Shown here piece by piece: positions 22,607 to 35,580 of a stretch of 64,000 nucleotides of DNA. The first letter of the stretch is position 1; each line of letters begins with the position of its first letter. The notes below the pieces were generated by a model. It was not told the origin of the DNA and searched no databases. It was given only the letters and a program-made list of their open reading frames with translations. The position numbers and the translations under genes were made by a program. Source of the stretch: Orthonyx spaldingii (lineage: Eukaryota; Chordata; Aves; Passeriformes; Orthonychidae); assembly GCA_013397795.1 (NCBI GenBank), contig VZTJ01000581.1, positions 186,001 through 250,000 of the forward strand, written 5' to 3'.

Positions 22607-23456
22607 CACGTTGGTTTTATGAAGCAAGCCCTAGGTAGCCAGGGTGTATTGTAGGGTTGACCTCTCTGAGGACACAAGGATCTACCCCTATGTCTGACAG
22701 AGCCAATCCCAGCAGGTTCCTTGTCAGATCCACCACTGCCCAAAGCTGAGCCCACCAACAACGTTGGTGGCACCTCTGTGATAACCTATTTAAGAAAAGG
22801 TAAAAAACATTCAGCAACTCCTATGAGAGAGAGAAAACCCTGCAGGCACCAACGTCAGAGGAAAAAAAGAGGGAGGAGGTGCACCAGACTCCAGAGGTCC
22901 AGAGCACATTCCTCACTTTTACGAGTCCATGGAAGACCATAGTGTCTCAGACATCCACCATGGAGACCATGGACAACCCCACACCAGAGCAGATGGAGAT
23001 CCCACAAAGGAAGCTGTGACCCATGAAGAGCTCAAAAAGATGCAGACTTTGGACAGGACCTTGCAACCTGTGGAGAGGAGCTCATGCAAAAGTAGGTTTT
23101 CTGGCAGGATTTGTGTCCTCTGAGGGACTTACACTGGAGCAATCTGTTGATGAAGGACTGCATGCCAGTGAGTGAGGGACAGTGAAAAAAAAATACAAGT
23201 CACATTCAGCTTGAGAAAATGGGAAGGATGAAAAGGTGATTTTACGTTTGTTCTTATGTATAACTATCCTACTCTGTTATTAATTTACAATACAGTAAAT
23301 AAATTTCCCCACAGTCAAGCCTATTTTACCCATGATAGTAAGTGGTGAGGGATCTTTCTGTTCTTTTCTTGCTCCATGAGGTTTTTTTCATCTTTCTCCC
23401 CTTGCTCCACTGAAGAGTGGCAATGATAGAGAGGTTTGGTTTAATGTACCAGACTG
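22607..23456 (+). mobile_element. Solo ERV LTR (copy G), same family as copy C
   Basis: Uninterrupted but more diverged copy of the family seen at 15269-17069: GACAGAGCCAATCCCAGCAG (22696-22715), AAGCTGAGCCCACCAACAAC near 22743, a TATTTAA core-promoter element at 22787-22793, CCTGCAGGCACCAACGTCAG (22839-22858), CCCCACACCAGAGCAGATGG (22977-22996), an AATAAA poly(A) signal at 23298-23303, ATTTCCCCACAGTCAAGCCT near 23303, GTAAGTGGTGAGGGATC near 23339, and ATGATAGAGAGGTTTGG near 23423. The extreme 3' end appears lost. TATA and poly(A) signals give plus orientation. The short frames here are LTR sequence, not genes. Confidence 0.8.
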
Positions 23457-26400
23457 TTATTTCTGCTCCTGTATGAATGTTTTAAAAATAGATATGAAAT
23501 TTCTCTCTGGATCTTGCAGACTTTAACTGAGATTAGTCATAGTCCTTCCTGGATTTCATTCTATGGAGATAAAGTGACTCATGTGAAATCACATGGTAGC
23601 AAAATGATGGAAGATGGCTGCAAACAAAAAAAATCTTCTTCAGCTGTAAACACTTCTGCTTAAACTCAATTGTTTTTTTGTTACAGATTAATGTGAGCGT
23701 TCTTCAGTATCACTTTGGAAGGCAAATCATGGTATTACGTGTGATTTCCACCTCAGTGTATTATCTTGAAATTATGAGCTCACAGTTTCATTGATGCTGG
23801 TTTTTTGCATGTTTCTTGTCTCTGGGCTTTGGTCAAGTTCCAGTGTAGGAATTTGGCTGATATAAACCAGAACCAAGATCAGATCTCTTCATGATGGAAC
23901 ATTACACACTTCTTTTTTAATGGTGCCCAGAACTGGAACAAGCAGATTGATTCTGTGTCAGGGTTGAAATAACTGGCAGAAGTCTGATTGAAATACTTCT
24001 TTACTTCTTCTGGAGCAGGAAGAAATACATTCACTCCACCGTACAAGCTTTCAGGTCTTGGACCTATATGTGTCATCAAAACTGTTCACAAGTGAAGAAC
24101 TTTTCTTTTGTGAGCAAAGAAAACACATTCTCTGTTTGTCTGGTAAGTCTTACCCTGAGAAAATTAGAGCTATAGTAAGCCATAATTAATTTATTCTGTC
24201 AGCAAACAACTTGAAAATCAACAGAAAGGTATGGAAGGTATTTTCTTTCTGTTTTACAGTGACTTCTGAAGTACTCCTGGAATATTTTTCATCACATCAT
24301 TCTCCAGGTTGAGCATAAAGTTTGAATCCAGCCTGTAATGATAGTCTCAAAGACAGATGTGTAAATATTTCTCATTTATTCTGCTTGGAATAAAAATTTT
24401 TAAAAAATTAACATGGCTTAGAAAAGCATCATTCGTGTAATAACAGTGAGCCCAATGGAAAGTCCAAAATATCACATAGTATACTGAATGCCAGCTTAGA
24501 AGTAGCATGAAATTATCTAAATAAGACTAACTCTTACTTTCACTTATGCTGCTTTAAAATTATATACATTTCCTTCTGTGTTAACGAAATCAGATTTATA
24601 AAAGCTGAGATAAACCTGGAAAGTGAAATTAAGGGAATGTTGTTTAGTTAGGTATGCTATACATCTTCAGGGTAAAAAGCACACAAGAATGGAATAGAAC
24701 AGGGAGAGAAGCAATTTTGTCAGTGAGATGATTTCATCAGATAACCAACAATCCTGAGGATATATGGCTCACTCCAGATGCTTTTGAGATCATTAACTCT
24801 TCCCTGAATGTCATATGCACACAGTTTCTATGAAGTTTTATTTAAAAAATCACTCTTTCTCTTAATATTATATCAAATGTAATAATAATTTCTACTTTAT
24901 AAGAGCATCTCACATTAGGAACTTCACAGAAATGGAATAGGGTCAGTCTCTGTCCTGAAAACCTGCAAACCACATGCAGCTGCTGATGCTCAACCAATGC
25001 AAAAGGGAATGATATTCTCTCCATTGGTTGAGAAAAGGAATTACTTACAAGAACTTGCCTGAGAAAGATCTTCATTTTACTACCCTGTTTCACCAGAGAG
25101 CAGATTTCTAGACATTATAATCCAAATAAGTTTTAGAAAGGGAAACTGAGGCAATTATGAGTCATCACTCAGCACTCCACTTACTCTACATGTGGAAGAA
25201 CAACTATTAATGTATTCAAGGTTTATCTCTATGTTTCTCTGAGAAGTACATTTCCAAATGTCTATGGAAGGATTTTAGTGTGGTTTAGGGTATTTGGATA
25301 TTTTTATTGATGTTGTTGATAAAATTGTATAAATACTGCAATTTCCCTACAAATACCTATCATGTAGATCAGAATCTTTTAAATTATGCATGTGAATTAA
25401 AATCAAGTTAATAAATCACAAATTATTTTGGTCTATATTCTGCAGAGTCCTCCCAGATTTATGCAATTTTCAAACTGCAAATCTCCTCAGAAACCGTCAA
25501 AATGAAAAAACTATACTATCCATTTCCAAACAAAAAAAGCTTTTGGTAAATAAGTTTTCTGAAGAATAAAGATTATTTTTTTTTCTCACGATGTCCCTTT
25601 ATTTTAAAATAATTCAAGGCCGTCTGATGACTGACCATTCAATTGAGAGTTTAGAGAACAATTAGAGAATTGTTTTCATGTTATGAATTCAGTGTCAACA
25701 ACAAAACTATCTCTTTAATGAATAAAATTAAAAGTTATGGAACTAAAGAAAAGCTTTCATTTCACTTAGTACATAGCAGGTACTTTGGTCAGCTCACAAA
25801 AAAAGCAGAATAGTGTACCTTTTGCTTCAGGGAACTATGGACAGACTACTTATTCATCTTTGAGTACTAAACACAAAACAGCAATGTAGCATTTGTGATC
25901 CTTTCTCATTAATACTTTAAAAAAGTGTTTATCTACAAAGCAATTGCAATGGCAATTATATCAAAATCATCCTAAGGTAACAGTTTCTTTCTTGCTGTAC
26001 ACAAAAAGTTACTGTATATCAATACCATTAGAAGAGTTGAGATTGAAATAATAATATGAAAGAAACCACAAATAAATGAAAGAAATCTCATTGAAATGGG
26101 TCCTGCAAGTTTTAGATGACCTGTCTTTCTAAGGAAATTGCCATCTTTTCTAAGGTTCATTTCCAGCAAAGACATTTCCTCACATTTATTTTTTTAAAAT
26201 ATCACTGTTGAGATCCGACTTTGTCACTATGGTCAATGATGTGAAAAATGACCCAGCCTAGGACAACAGGTTCCTTGTTTAGTCTAAAGTATCCAAGAAC
26301 CATGAAATTATAACTAATAGTTATTGACTTCAACAATATCTATTAATAACAATCGGTAAAAAGAAAAAGAGTCAAAAAAGAGCCGCTATTGGTAACAATG

Positions 26401-29400
26401 CTGAGAGAAGAGTGAAGTGCAAGATATCTTTGTAAACTGTTTGTCAGATTTCTAAAGAAAACTGGTATTGAACTGAATGATTCTGTGAAGCATTTGGGAC
26501 ATAGCAAACCCAGTCTTTACAAATAAATGGTGAATGGGATGAAAAACATATGTACAGAACAGGATGTTTTGATTATTTCAATTAAACTAGTGCAGGTAGG
26601 GGTAATTAGAAATTAATTTTATTCTAATATTTTTCAATTTTCTTAGAACTTTGTTATATAAGGTTATAAATCACCTTGGTTTTGGCCATTGAAAGACTTG
26701 TCAGTTTGACTTAAAGAATTGCATACTATTTTTTTTTTCCATTTAAAAGAATTACGTTGTTGATACATAGATAAGTAAAATGGAAAATGTGACCATTAGT
26801 TGAGTTATCCCTCCAAATACTCTTGCAGTGTGTCATAAAGGTGAACTCTCTAGCTGATCTCCATGTAACATTCCAGAATGTACAAGTCTTCCATAGGTCC
26901 AGTATCCTATTCTGGGTTTGCATATGAGCCCCATGCAGATGTCCTGGATACCTTAGGAAAACAAAATAAATTCTTACTTTTCATCTGAACCCTGTCCTTG
27001 ATGTTTTTTGGCTATAATGGCACTTTATGTACCTTAGTCACAATTAAACCCTTTTTAATGAACCATAAATCTAAGTATCTTAATCTTGAATGGCATACCA
27101 GTTCAATTTCAATTTCTAAAATAGCTATTGAAATTTTATTATCTGCTGGTTTATGCTGAATTGTTCCTAATTATCTGAAAAAGATGACTTTTTTTTTTAG
27201 CTAGAAAATTCCAAAGAAAGATATTTATTTTAATCCTGTTAGTTCACGCTTTTTGGTTTTGCTTCCTGCAAAATTTCAGGGCTTCATGTTCCATCTCTAT
27301 CTGAATCATCTTTTGTGAAAAAATAGAACATGTTTTACAATTGTTACTCTACATTTCTTTTCTTGTTTTGTTTTGTAAGGGTTTTCAGTCTTTCCGGATG
27401 TGGACTGCATCTCTGCCTTCTGAATGGAAGTCCCAAAGCTGCCTCCTCAGTTTCACTGGTCTGTGGTTTGTTCTTCACCTTTACGGTCACTGCATTACAT
27501 CTGCCTCCAAAAATTTGCTACTGTCTTCACTTATGTCTCTCTTTGGACTGTCACTGTCTGTTCTTTCAAGTAGGTTCTTTTCTTTGGTAAATATACCTTT
27601 CCAGTCACTCTAGAAATAATATCTATGTTTTATATATTTATGTATTGATAAGGATAAAGTTCTCCTAGAAACTCTGACACAGCTTTATAACAAATAAAGT
27701 GGAAGATCTGACGATAAAGATAGATAAAAAATGATCTCAAAAATTATCTCTGAAATAAAGTTGGAGACTAGTTTTTATAGACTTGGATCCAAAGTACCTA
27801 ACTTAGCATTTATCAAACTGAGCAAAGACGGGCAACCAGCCTTTCTGTAGTGGGAACAGAAATAAGGCTGGGAGAATGGAACTGAGTGCCATGGGAAGAG
27901 AGCCATTATTCTGCACATCTGCAGTCAAGTGATTTCATTAAAATTTTCTCCTTATTCCTGGTGTTCTACCTCAACAGGGCAATACTTTGCAGTTTATTAG
28001 ACTCCTGTTTCTCCTGAGAGACACAGGATATCACAGGACTTGTCTTTTTAATGCAGTATCAACATTTCCCCTTGGGAAAAGATACCATTTTCACTCCCTC
28101 AAGTAAGCAGCACTTGAAATCAGTTCTGATTAGTGTTCTCCCTATTTCATCCAGGTTCAATTAGTGGAGGATATTGAAGCTGTGAATTACGTGTCATCCA
28201 AAGCATCATGGTATGTTTACAAATGTAAATGGACTGTATTATAAGAGTATTGTATTTGAAAATGGAGGTACTTATTAATGGATTGTTTTTAGAACATCCT
28301 AGTACACACTTTATCCAGGAAATAAACCGTAAGGTTATTTCTCCTTGCAGTTTATGCTTTGATTTCCATCCCATCACCACTATCACCCCTTTAAAAAGTT
28401 CAAAATGCCACTAGAATACAGAATATTTCCACTGCATCTTCAGGAGTATTTTGCTGCAGAAAAATTACTTTGAGCTTATGGGAAAAAAGGAATTTTAAGA
28501 TGTCTAATGGATTTTTTTTTTTTTTATGAGAGAGTCTGTTTTACAATCTGACTCTCAATGTAGTGTCTAACTCTTCATGGAAGAAGGGCAATTGCATCAT
28601 GTTTTAAAAGATGTCTGCCATGCAGTGAAACAGTGGCAGTTTAAGGCTAGATTTTTCTTATGGGCAAGGAGCAGGAGACTGAGGCTACCTTTAAAACCCC
28701 ATTTGCCTGGCTGCACGAAGTTCCATTTGAATGCTGTGCAGCCCAAATTTATGATAAGACAGGGCAGAAAAAAAAGGGAAAAATGGGTGGAGTAAGCTGG
28801 ACAGGAAGATAGGAAGAAATTGAACACTTGGGAGAGGGCATGTGCTTTGATTTACTGTTTTTCTCTCTCAAAAGAATAAAAAGGACTACTTTTGATATCT
28901 TGGAGCTATTTATGAGACAGGATTGTCATTCATTTAAGCTACATTTAATGCCTAAATCTGTGTTTTATGTATGTGAAGCTGACCACTCTGTTTGTTAGCA
29001 CACTCTGTAATCAATGTCCCCAGTACTCAGTATTACAATAAAAATCACTAATACAAATTACTACTCACTGGAGTTCTCAGCATCTATTCATGTGTCTACA
29101 GAGTGCAGAGTGGTTCATGGGTACTTCTGTAGCAAGACACCTCATTATTGTCTGTGAGTAAAAGTCACGCATTGGTATTTTCCATGATATAGCTGCAACA
29201 CTGTGTATGCTCATATTCATTATTTTGTAATAATTTTTTTTGTGCACCCATGGCCATAAAATCAAGCAACTCTTCTCTACTTCAAGAGGGACTGATAAGC
29301 CATCAGCTTTTCAAAAATTGTTTAGGTACCGAAACATCTAAATCAATACTGACTGATATTTCAAAACCATGCAGAATCCTAAAAGTCATTGACTCTTGTG

Positions 29401-31580
29401 GTGAATTGATGTTTAAATTCCTGAAAATTGTAGCAGAATCCTACCTACCTCAAGTACCTAAACGCCTTTGAAAGTCTGGCCTAAGGTTTTTTAAATTACA
29501 TTGCATTATTGGTTAATGATTTGTAGTGCTGCAAATAATCCACATGTATGCAAGTTTTTAATGGCATGGATTTATTTTCTTTGCATCACTAATTAAACAG
29601 GATAAAGAGGTGCAGCAAGATACCTTCAGTAGAAAAAAATGTATTTTCTTAGAGTATTCTGTATGCTAAGTACATCTACAGTGTTTTATTATTTTCAGTA
29701 TATTTAAGAAAATTTAACCTTTAACCTTCTAAATAAAATAAATTGATTACTAAGTATTTGAGTTTCTAAACTCACATTTTCAATTAAAGGAAGAACTATA
29801 ATTTAACAATGTAATATTAACTATTGTAATGATTATTTTTCAGACGGTTATTGCTATTGTGATTTATAACTGCAATAATGGTTTTTTTATTGTTGGAAGA
29901 TGAAGGACAGTGGAGTATCTACATTTAAAAATCAATTACTCCCTAGTGATGAATGAAAATTCCCACCAATCAGAACACGGATGCCTGTCAGGAATGTAAT
30001 AATTGGAGCTTTCTACCTCATCCAGTTCTTCTAAATCTGTAGACTATGCGAAAGTTTGGCTTTTAGTCCTTTTTCCTTATTAGATATAAAAGAAGATTAG
30101 GCCTTAGACATTAGCTCCAAAGAATTCCTCACTACCCTTTCATGATTGTTGTAATATTAGCACACCTAATAAGCTGCTGAAAAATTCTGTGCTAACATTC
30201 TGGGGAATGCATAGAGCATATTTGATTACTTTGCTACATCTAATTTGAGACTACTAGAAACAGACTTACAGACCAGTGCTCTGTATTTTAATGGTAAGGC
30301 CTTATTTTAGTTAAAAATTTTTTTTGGTGGGAGAAAGCAGATATTACAAATGGCTTTAAAGCAAATTTGTCAAGCAATAGGTAACTTTCAAACATACATT
30401 TTTCTAAAATAATAGTCAAGTTTTATGTACTCTTCAAAATCACTGTAAGCTTAGCAAGGTGGGTGTTTTAATATTTTGCACACCTTTTAATGAGAAAACA
30501 CATTTTTGTGTGCATTTATGTGTTTATGTGGACTCTGTAGTGATTAAGTAAATGTTTAAAGAAAAAGAAAAGTATATGACACATAGTACTTTCTTCCATG
30601 GCTTTAAATTCATGGACCTACTGCCTGTTTAGGATACAGGTCAAGTTTTATGTTCCTTGCCTATCAGGAAGGCAGACAAGTTATTCAGCTTCTGTGGCAT
30701 ACCTGAATCCTTTTGATTGTTTAAATTGGTATTTGCACTGTTGACTGCAACATGGAAATGTTATTGCAGATGGCATTGTTAGTTGTCATTATTAATCTAA
30801 TTTTCATATTTTCTCCATAAATGTGTTTCAATTTTCATCGAGTTTCCTGCAGTGCACTAAACAGTCTCATATGCTTTTTGTGAAAAAATATTAAATATGC
30901 TGCGTGCTTTGCTACCAACGAAAAAAGAATCTAAAAAAACCAGACATCTGAGTATTTTTTTCTCAGTTGAATACTTATTAGTCAATTTTTCTATAAAACG
31001 AAAAAGCATAACACAAAATATGGAATCCAAATTCTGTCAAACAGGACAAAAGAAAAACAAGTTGTTTAAAACTCCAATGAGTTGTAAAGAAAGACTTTTA
31101 GAAAATAATTACTACTTTGAAATAACCAATTATTCTGCAGAGACATCTCCCTTTCTCATGAGTCTTCACTGGTTCCTGAACTAACTTCTACTTTTCTGTC
31201 ATCAAAGTTTTGTATCTGAGAAGGCTACCTCAGGGCAGTTTTTGTAGTTTTGGTTTGGTTTTGTTTGGGTTGTTTTACTATTACATGTTTTGTTGTTCAC
31301 AGCAAATCACCTGGATTTGCTGAAATTCAAATTCAAAGTTCGTCACTCTGCTATTCAACTGCCCCATTGTAAACTTTTCACAAGGTCTTGACTACAGAAT
31401 CGCATTAGGAAGAGGATATTTGAAATGGGTCAGTTTTTCTCTTTGCTCCTAAAAGCTTCCAAAATTTCTCATAAGTTATTCCATACACAATGTCAGTGGT
31501 TGGTAATAGTGACTATGTGCAGCAGCTGCTCTTGTTGCCTGTGTTATTAGCATCTCATTTTATTTTGTGTTTGAGAAAGC

Positions 31581-31612
<32 letters not shown>

Positions 31613-34600
31613 TTTTTTTTTGGGGATTANNNNNNNNTTAAAAATCTTTTTTTTTTTTTTTTTTTTTGTAAAATTCTTTGATCTGGAGACATAAATCCTA
31701 CCATGCTAGTAGTACTAGAGATACTAGCCAATGCATAAAAAATGCTGTTTATATTAATTTATTTGACATAAAGCGACTGATACCTCTTGGTTTGAGGTTA
31801 ATTACACTGATAAATAATCTGTCCACACAGATATATCTGTCTATATTTAACACTTACAGTTACACACTTCTTCATTTTGAAGCTAGACCATTTCTAGTGG
31901 TATTCTCCACACACAGTGAACATTTCTCATGCTAATAAAATCTTTTATAATAGAAGGTTATTGTAAAATATGATCACAATTGATAACAAGGCAGTGCTAA
32001 GTGAGGAAAGAACATACATGCGAAAAACAATTTTAGCTTAAGGTTGAAGCTGTTTTGTTAAATATGTGTAAAAGAGCACATGGGTTTTCCCTGGTGAGTA
32101 ATACTGTAACTGCTAGCACAATCATTTAGATTATCAACAGTATTCCTGCTTATCTATTTCTTATCTATCACTTATAGTGCTGTGTCAGCTACCATCTCTA
32201 AGCCAAAAGAGCAGGACAAATTCACTGGATTCAGGGCATTCCAGGCCATTCATTCATGTAATGCACACAAATCCTTTAAAGCAACAACTACTTCTTTACT
32301 TACCTTCTCTGTGTCATGCACAATTGATGTGAATCCTGCATCACACATTTACCAGATGAAGTGTGATTGTAAAAAAACACATTGCCATGCAATTATACTG
32401 ACATAGGCCACTTTTTTTTTTCCTGAAATCCATGTGAAACCATATGTTGTCCTGTTGAAATATAAGGTTATCAAAAATTTGTTCACAATGTCACCTACGT
32501 CCTGGCTTCTCTTCAAGCTCACTCTAATCACCTTCCGTTACTGATCCAGAGTATCTAGGTATTTAGTATTTCATTGACTTTTACTTCTAAATTGTACTGA
32601 CACATGCTCTTCTGTTGAGTCACTGCTAATTAAATTGCAGGAATATAAATCACCTTTTCAAGAATAACTGAGAAAAGTAGTGAAAGAAAAAAACTCACTG
32701 GTGTCAATATTTTGTATGGGGTTGTATTTTGATAGATGGACTGTGTTTATATTTGATAACAACCTGTATTAGGTAGAGTTATTGTGTATTCAATTTATGT
32801 CAGTATACTTCATGGATAAAAATATTTCTCAACAGAAAGAAGCAAGAAATTCTGTTTTCAGGGCTAAACGTCTTTCCGGGTTCATACATTTTTAAAATGT
32901 AAATCATATTTCTAATAAAACTGAACATGTTTCTGAGAAAATATATTTTAACACTTAAATTTCTTCTCTTACATCTCGGACTGACAATGCTATCTTTGGA
33001 CCTACATGTTGAAGAGCAAATTTGTTCTCTATAATCTTAACGAAGAGGGTTTTTCTTGGAGTTAGGCAATTATTATTTTAATTTTATCGATGTTTCCAAC
33101 CCTAATATGGATGTCTTCCTGGCAACATGTAAAAAAGTCCAAAACCATTTGGTTTCCTTTCATTTTGTAGTCCAGCAAGAAGCTATTGCAAATTATGATA
33201 GTATATAACCTCAGAATGTGCAGGTTAATTGTGAGATCTGACTTTAAGACCCTAAGACATTATTGTAGCTTTGCTCTTCTGAAATCCGTCTTAGTGATGT
33301 ATTTTTTAACATCCTTTGGTTTTTGTTTTGGCACAATATGAGAGTTTAGATCATAAAACTCATAGCAGATTAATTGCACATGAAATATAAAACAAGTTAG
33401 AAAGTTACATGTTACACTGTGATTTGAATAAATAAAGAAATAAATAAATTCTACTGGTTATTTTCAAAGGAACTAAAATTTCTTGTAGCACAATGCAAAG
33501 AGAATTATGAAACATTTCCTTAGGAACATCTTATACTTCAGAATAAGCTTAGGCAATAGGTTCTGCTGGAAAAACGCCAGAATGACATTACTGTTGGAAA
33601 GTTAAAATGCATGACTTTCCTACACTATGAAAATCACGATTTGATGGGCAATGGTTATTTATGTCAGGATGTGAACCATGGATCACATTTTCTTGGGAAC
33701 TGCATTACGTTTGGGCCCTTGTCTTCATGTCACATGAAACTGCACATGTGCATATGTCTTTAATGCCCCATGAAAGAGTGAGCGTGGTTCTGGAAACCAG
33801 TTTATGTTGTGCAGATACACCAATTGCAAAGCTTAGAGCTTCCTGAGTTCTAAACCAAAATTCAGTGACAATTCTATACTTTGTTCCTGTGTCATTCTCT
33901 TCTCCTCTTTTATTCCTTCATTCCTTTCATTACCTGCTTCATACTGAGAGTTCAAAGTAATTAGTATCCCTGCTTTTGACAGAACAGATTAGTTTATTCT
34001 TACTTTAAAAGAAACTGACTGCGGACTCAGCTCGTTTCAATACCTTCAATGATTACAGCAGACGTTGACAGTAAGCTGCATTTCACTCAGCTGCAACTGA
34101 TCTATTTTAAAAAGCAGACTATGTGAATAAACCTAATCTTTTTCATGCCAGTAATCTAGCATGTCTCTCTGCAGCACATTACATTGTTCAAATTCATAAG
34201 CCCCATTTCACAAAGAAGTTCTCTAGTCTTTTTGCACCTAAGCACAGCAGGAATATGACTAGGAAAAACAACTAATATTATTACCTGTAACAGCCAATTT
34301 TAAGTTAAATAGATATTTAGATTCCACCAAATATTTGTACTCTCACTTAACTTTCTGCTAAATTAGTTTATTAAATTACTAGCCTACTAAAGATAAGAGG
34401 ACACATTTAATTAACTAGGACTCTGTGAAGATTTGAAGACCAGACAACTGCAATTTCTGAACTACAATTTTGGCTTTTATCTTTATGATTATTAAGTCCT
34501 AAGGTAAACAGATGCAAATTACAGCACTTCCATGTAGCTTCATTCTGATTGACTCAAATAGAACTCACCTGTATGAAAAAACCCTTACCTCTGAACTACA

Positions 34601-34860
34601 CTCCTGTTCGCAGGCGAGAATAGTATTTCTACCAAACACTGTAAATATATTAATTTTGTACATTGTGAAAAATACAAACTTTTTTTTATTATTTAAAAAA
34701 GTCCCATGTGAATTACATGTGTCATTTCTCAGGCTTTTTTTTAACCCTCTTTCTAAAAATGATACTATCGATGTACTGTGAAAAAGCACTAGATGTTATA
34801 TTTACCTACATCTGGAAATCCAAGAAGTATCTTCAAAGATTCAGAATAAATGTATAGATG
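23457..34860. other. 11-kb AT-rich block without recognisable transposons
   Basis: I found no CR1 terminus, LTR, SINE or coding gene across this block. It contains a T run at about 28510-28525, the 8-base assembly gap between poly-T runs near 31630, an AAAT-type tract near 33427-33449, and a region at 29480-29900 with many homeodomain- and SOX-like core motifs (see findings). Open frames are 95 codons or shorter, many paired antisense to each other, with no domain I recognise. Ancient, heavily decayed repeats could escape reading by eye. Confidence 0.5.
31581..31667. repeat. Long poly-T runs flanking an 8-base assembly gap
   Basis: A 27-base T run at 31581-31607, a second T run at 31610-31621, eight Ns at 31630-31637, and a third run of 21 T at 31647-31667. 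The gap almost certainly reflects sequencing or assembly trouble in the homopolymer, so real length is unknown. Confidence 0.9.
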
Positions 34861-35379
34861 TGTGTGGCAGTGACCCAGTCAGTGGCTGTGGTCACAGGTA
34901 ACAATGGACAATCTGCAACTCCTGCCTCCTGCAGGGGTGTTAGTGAAGAAGCAGGATGGTTAAACTATTCCCCTCAGAGCAGTGAATCGGAGGGGGATGG
35001 GGGAGACACGCATTGATAGTTTCCCGCCGTTCACAAGTGTCAGTCAGGTTCCATCTCCTCCCCCGTCCCCTTCACAGTTATTTTAATATTCATCAGTTGC
35101 TCGAAAGTTCTGTTATCGAGTTCTGTTGATTGGTTATATTAATGTATTCCACCCCTTTGTTTCCCCATTGGATATTCCCCGGGCATGTTTTATTTCTCTA
35201 TTGGTTTATTCCCCTGTTTCTCCCCTTAGACTGCCCCTTTCTCTCGCCCATTTTAAACCCCTGCACACGCTCAGATCGAGGCTTTTCCGCGACTACTTCA
35301 GATTTAATAATAAATTTGGAATAAAGCCGCAGAAGGTCCTTCCCTACTTCTTCGTCGCCGGGACTGCCTCATTTTAACA
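34861..35379 (+). mobile_element. Solo ERV LTR (copy H), CpG-retaining
   Basis: Begins TGTGTGGCAGTGACCC and contains a U3 with CCAAT-type motifs on both strands, a TTTTAAA core element at 35251-35257, and two AATAAA poly(A) signals at 35309-35314 and 35320-35325, then GCCGCAGAAGGTCC and a CpG-bearing U5 (TTCGTCGCCGGG) ending ATTTTAACA at 35379. The spacing of TATA to poly(A) signal fits a short R region, giving plus orientation. Sequence to about 35580 keeps the same composition (CGAGCTTGTTCGAGCC, GCCGAACGCAGC), so the element may extend further as a longer U5 or internal leader. The 83- and 64-codon frames inside are LTR sequence. No gag, pol or env seen. Confidence 0.65.
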
Positions 35380-35580
35380 ACTTTTTGCTGCTAAAGCTGC
35401 TTTGGATGAGGGCGAGCTTGTTCGAGCCATTACTAAGAAGACCAGAATTTACATGCCCCAGGGGCTGTGAAAGGTCCATTAAGTAAAGCCGAACGCAGCA
35501 GGAGTAAATGCCGCGCTCAAGCCACAGGGCAGCTTGAAAAGACCTGGCAGAAAGAGGCAGCGGCAGTTGTGTAGCGTAAT
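35380..35580 (+). mobile_element. Possible continuation of LTR copy H or its internal leader
   Basis: GC and CpG content stay above the local background to about 35577 (for example GAGGGCGAGCTTGTTCGAGC at 35408-35427 and AATGCCGCGCTCAAGC near 35507), then drop sharply into AT-rich DNA. I cannot tell whether this is U5, the start of a provirus interior, or a separate element. Confidence 0.4.
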
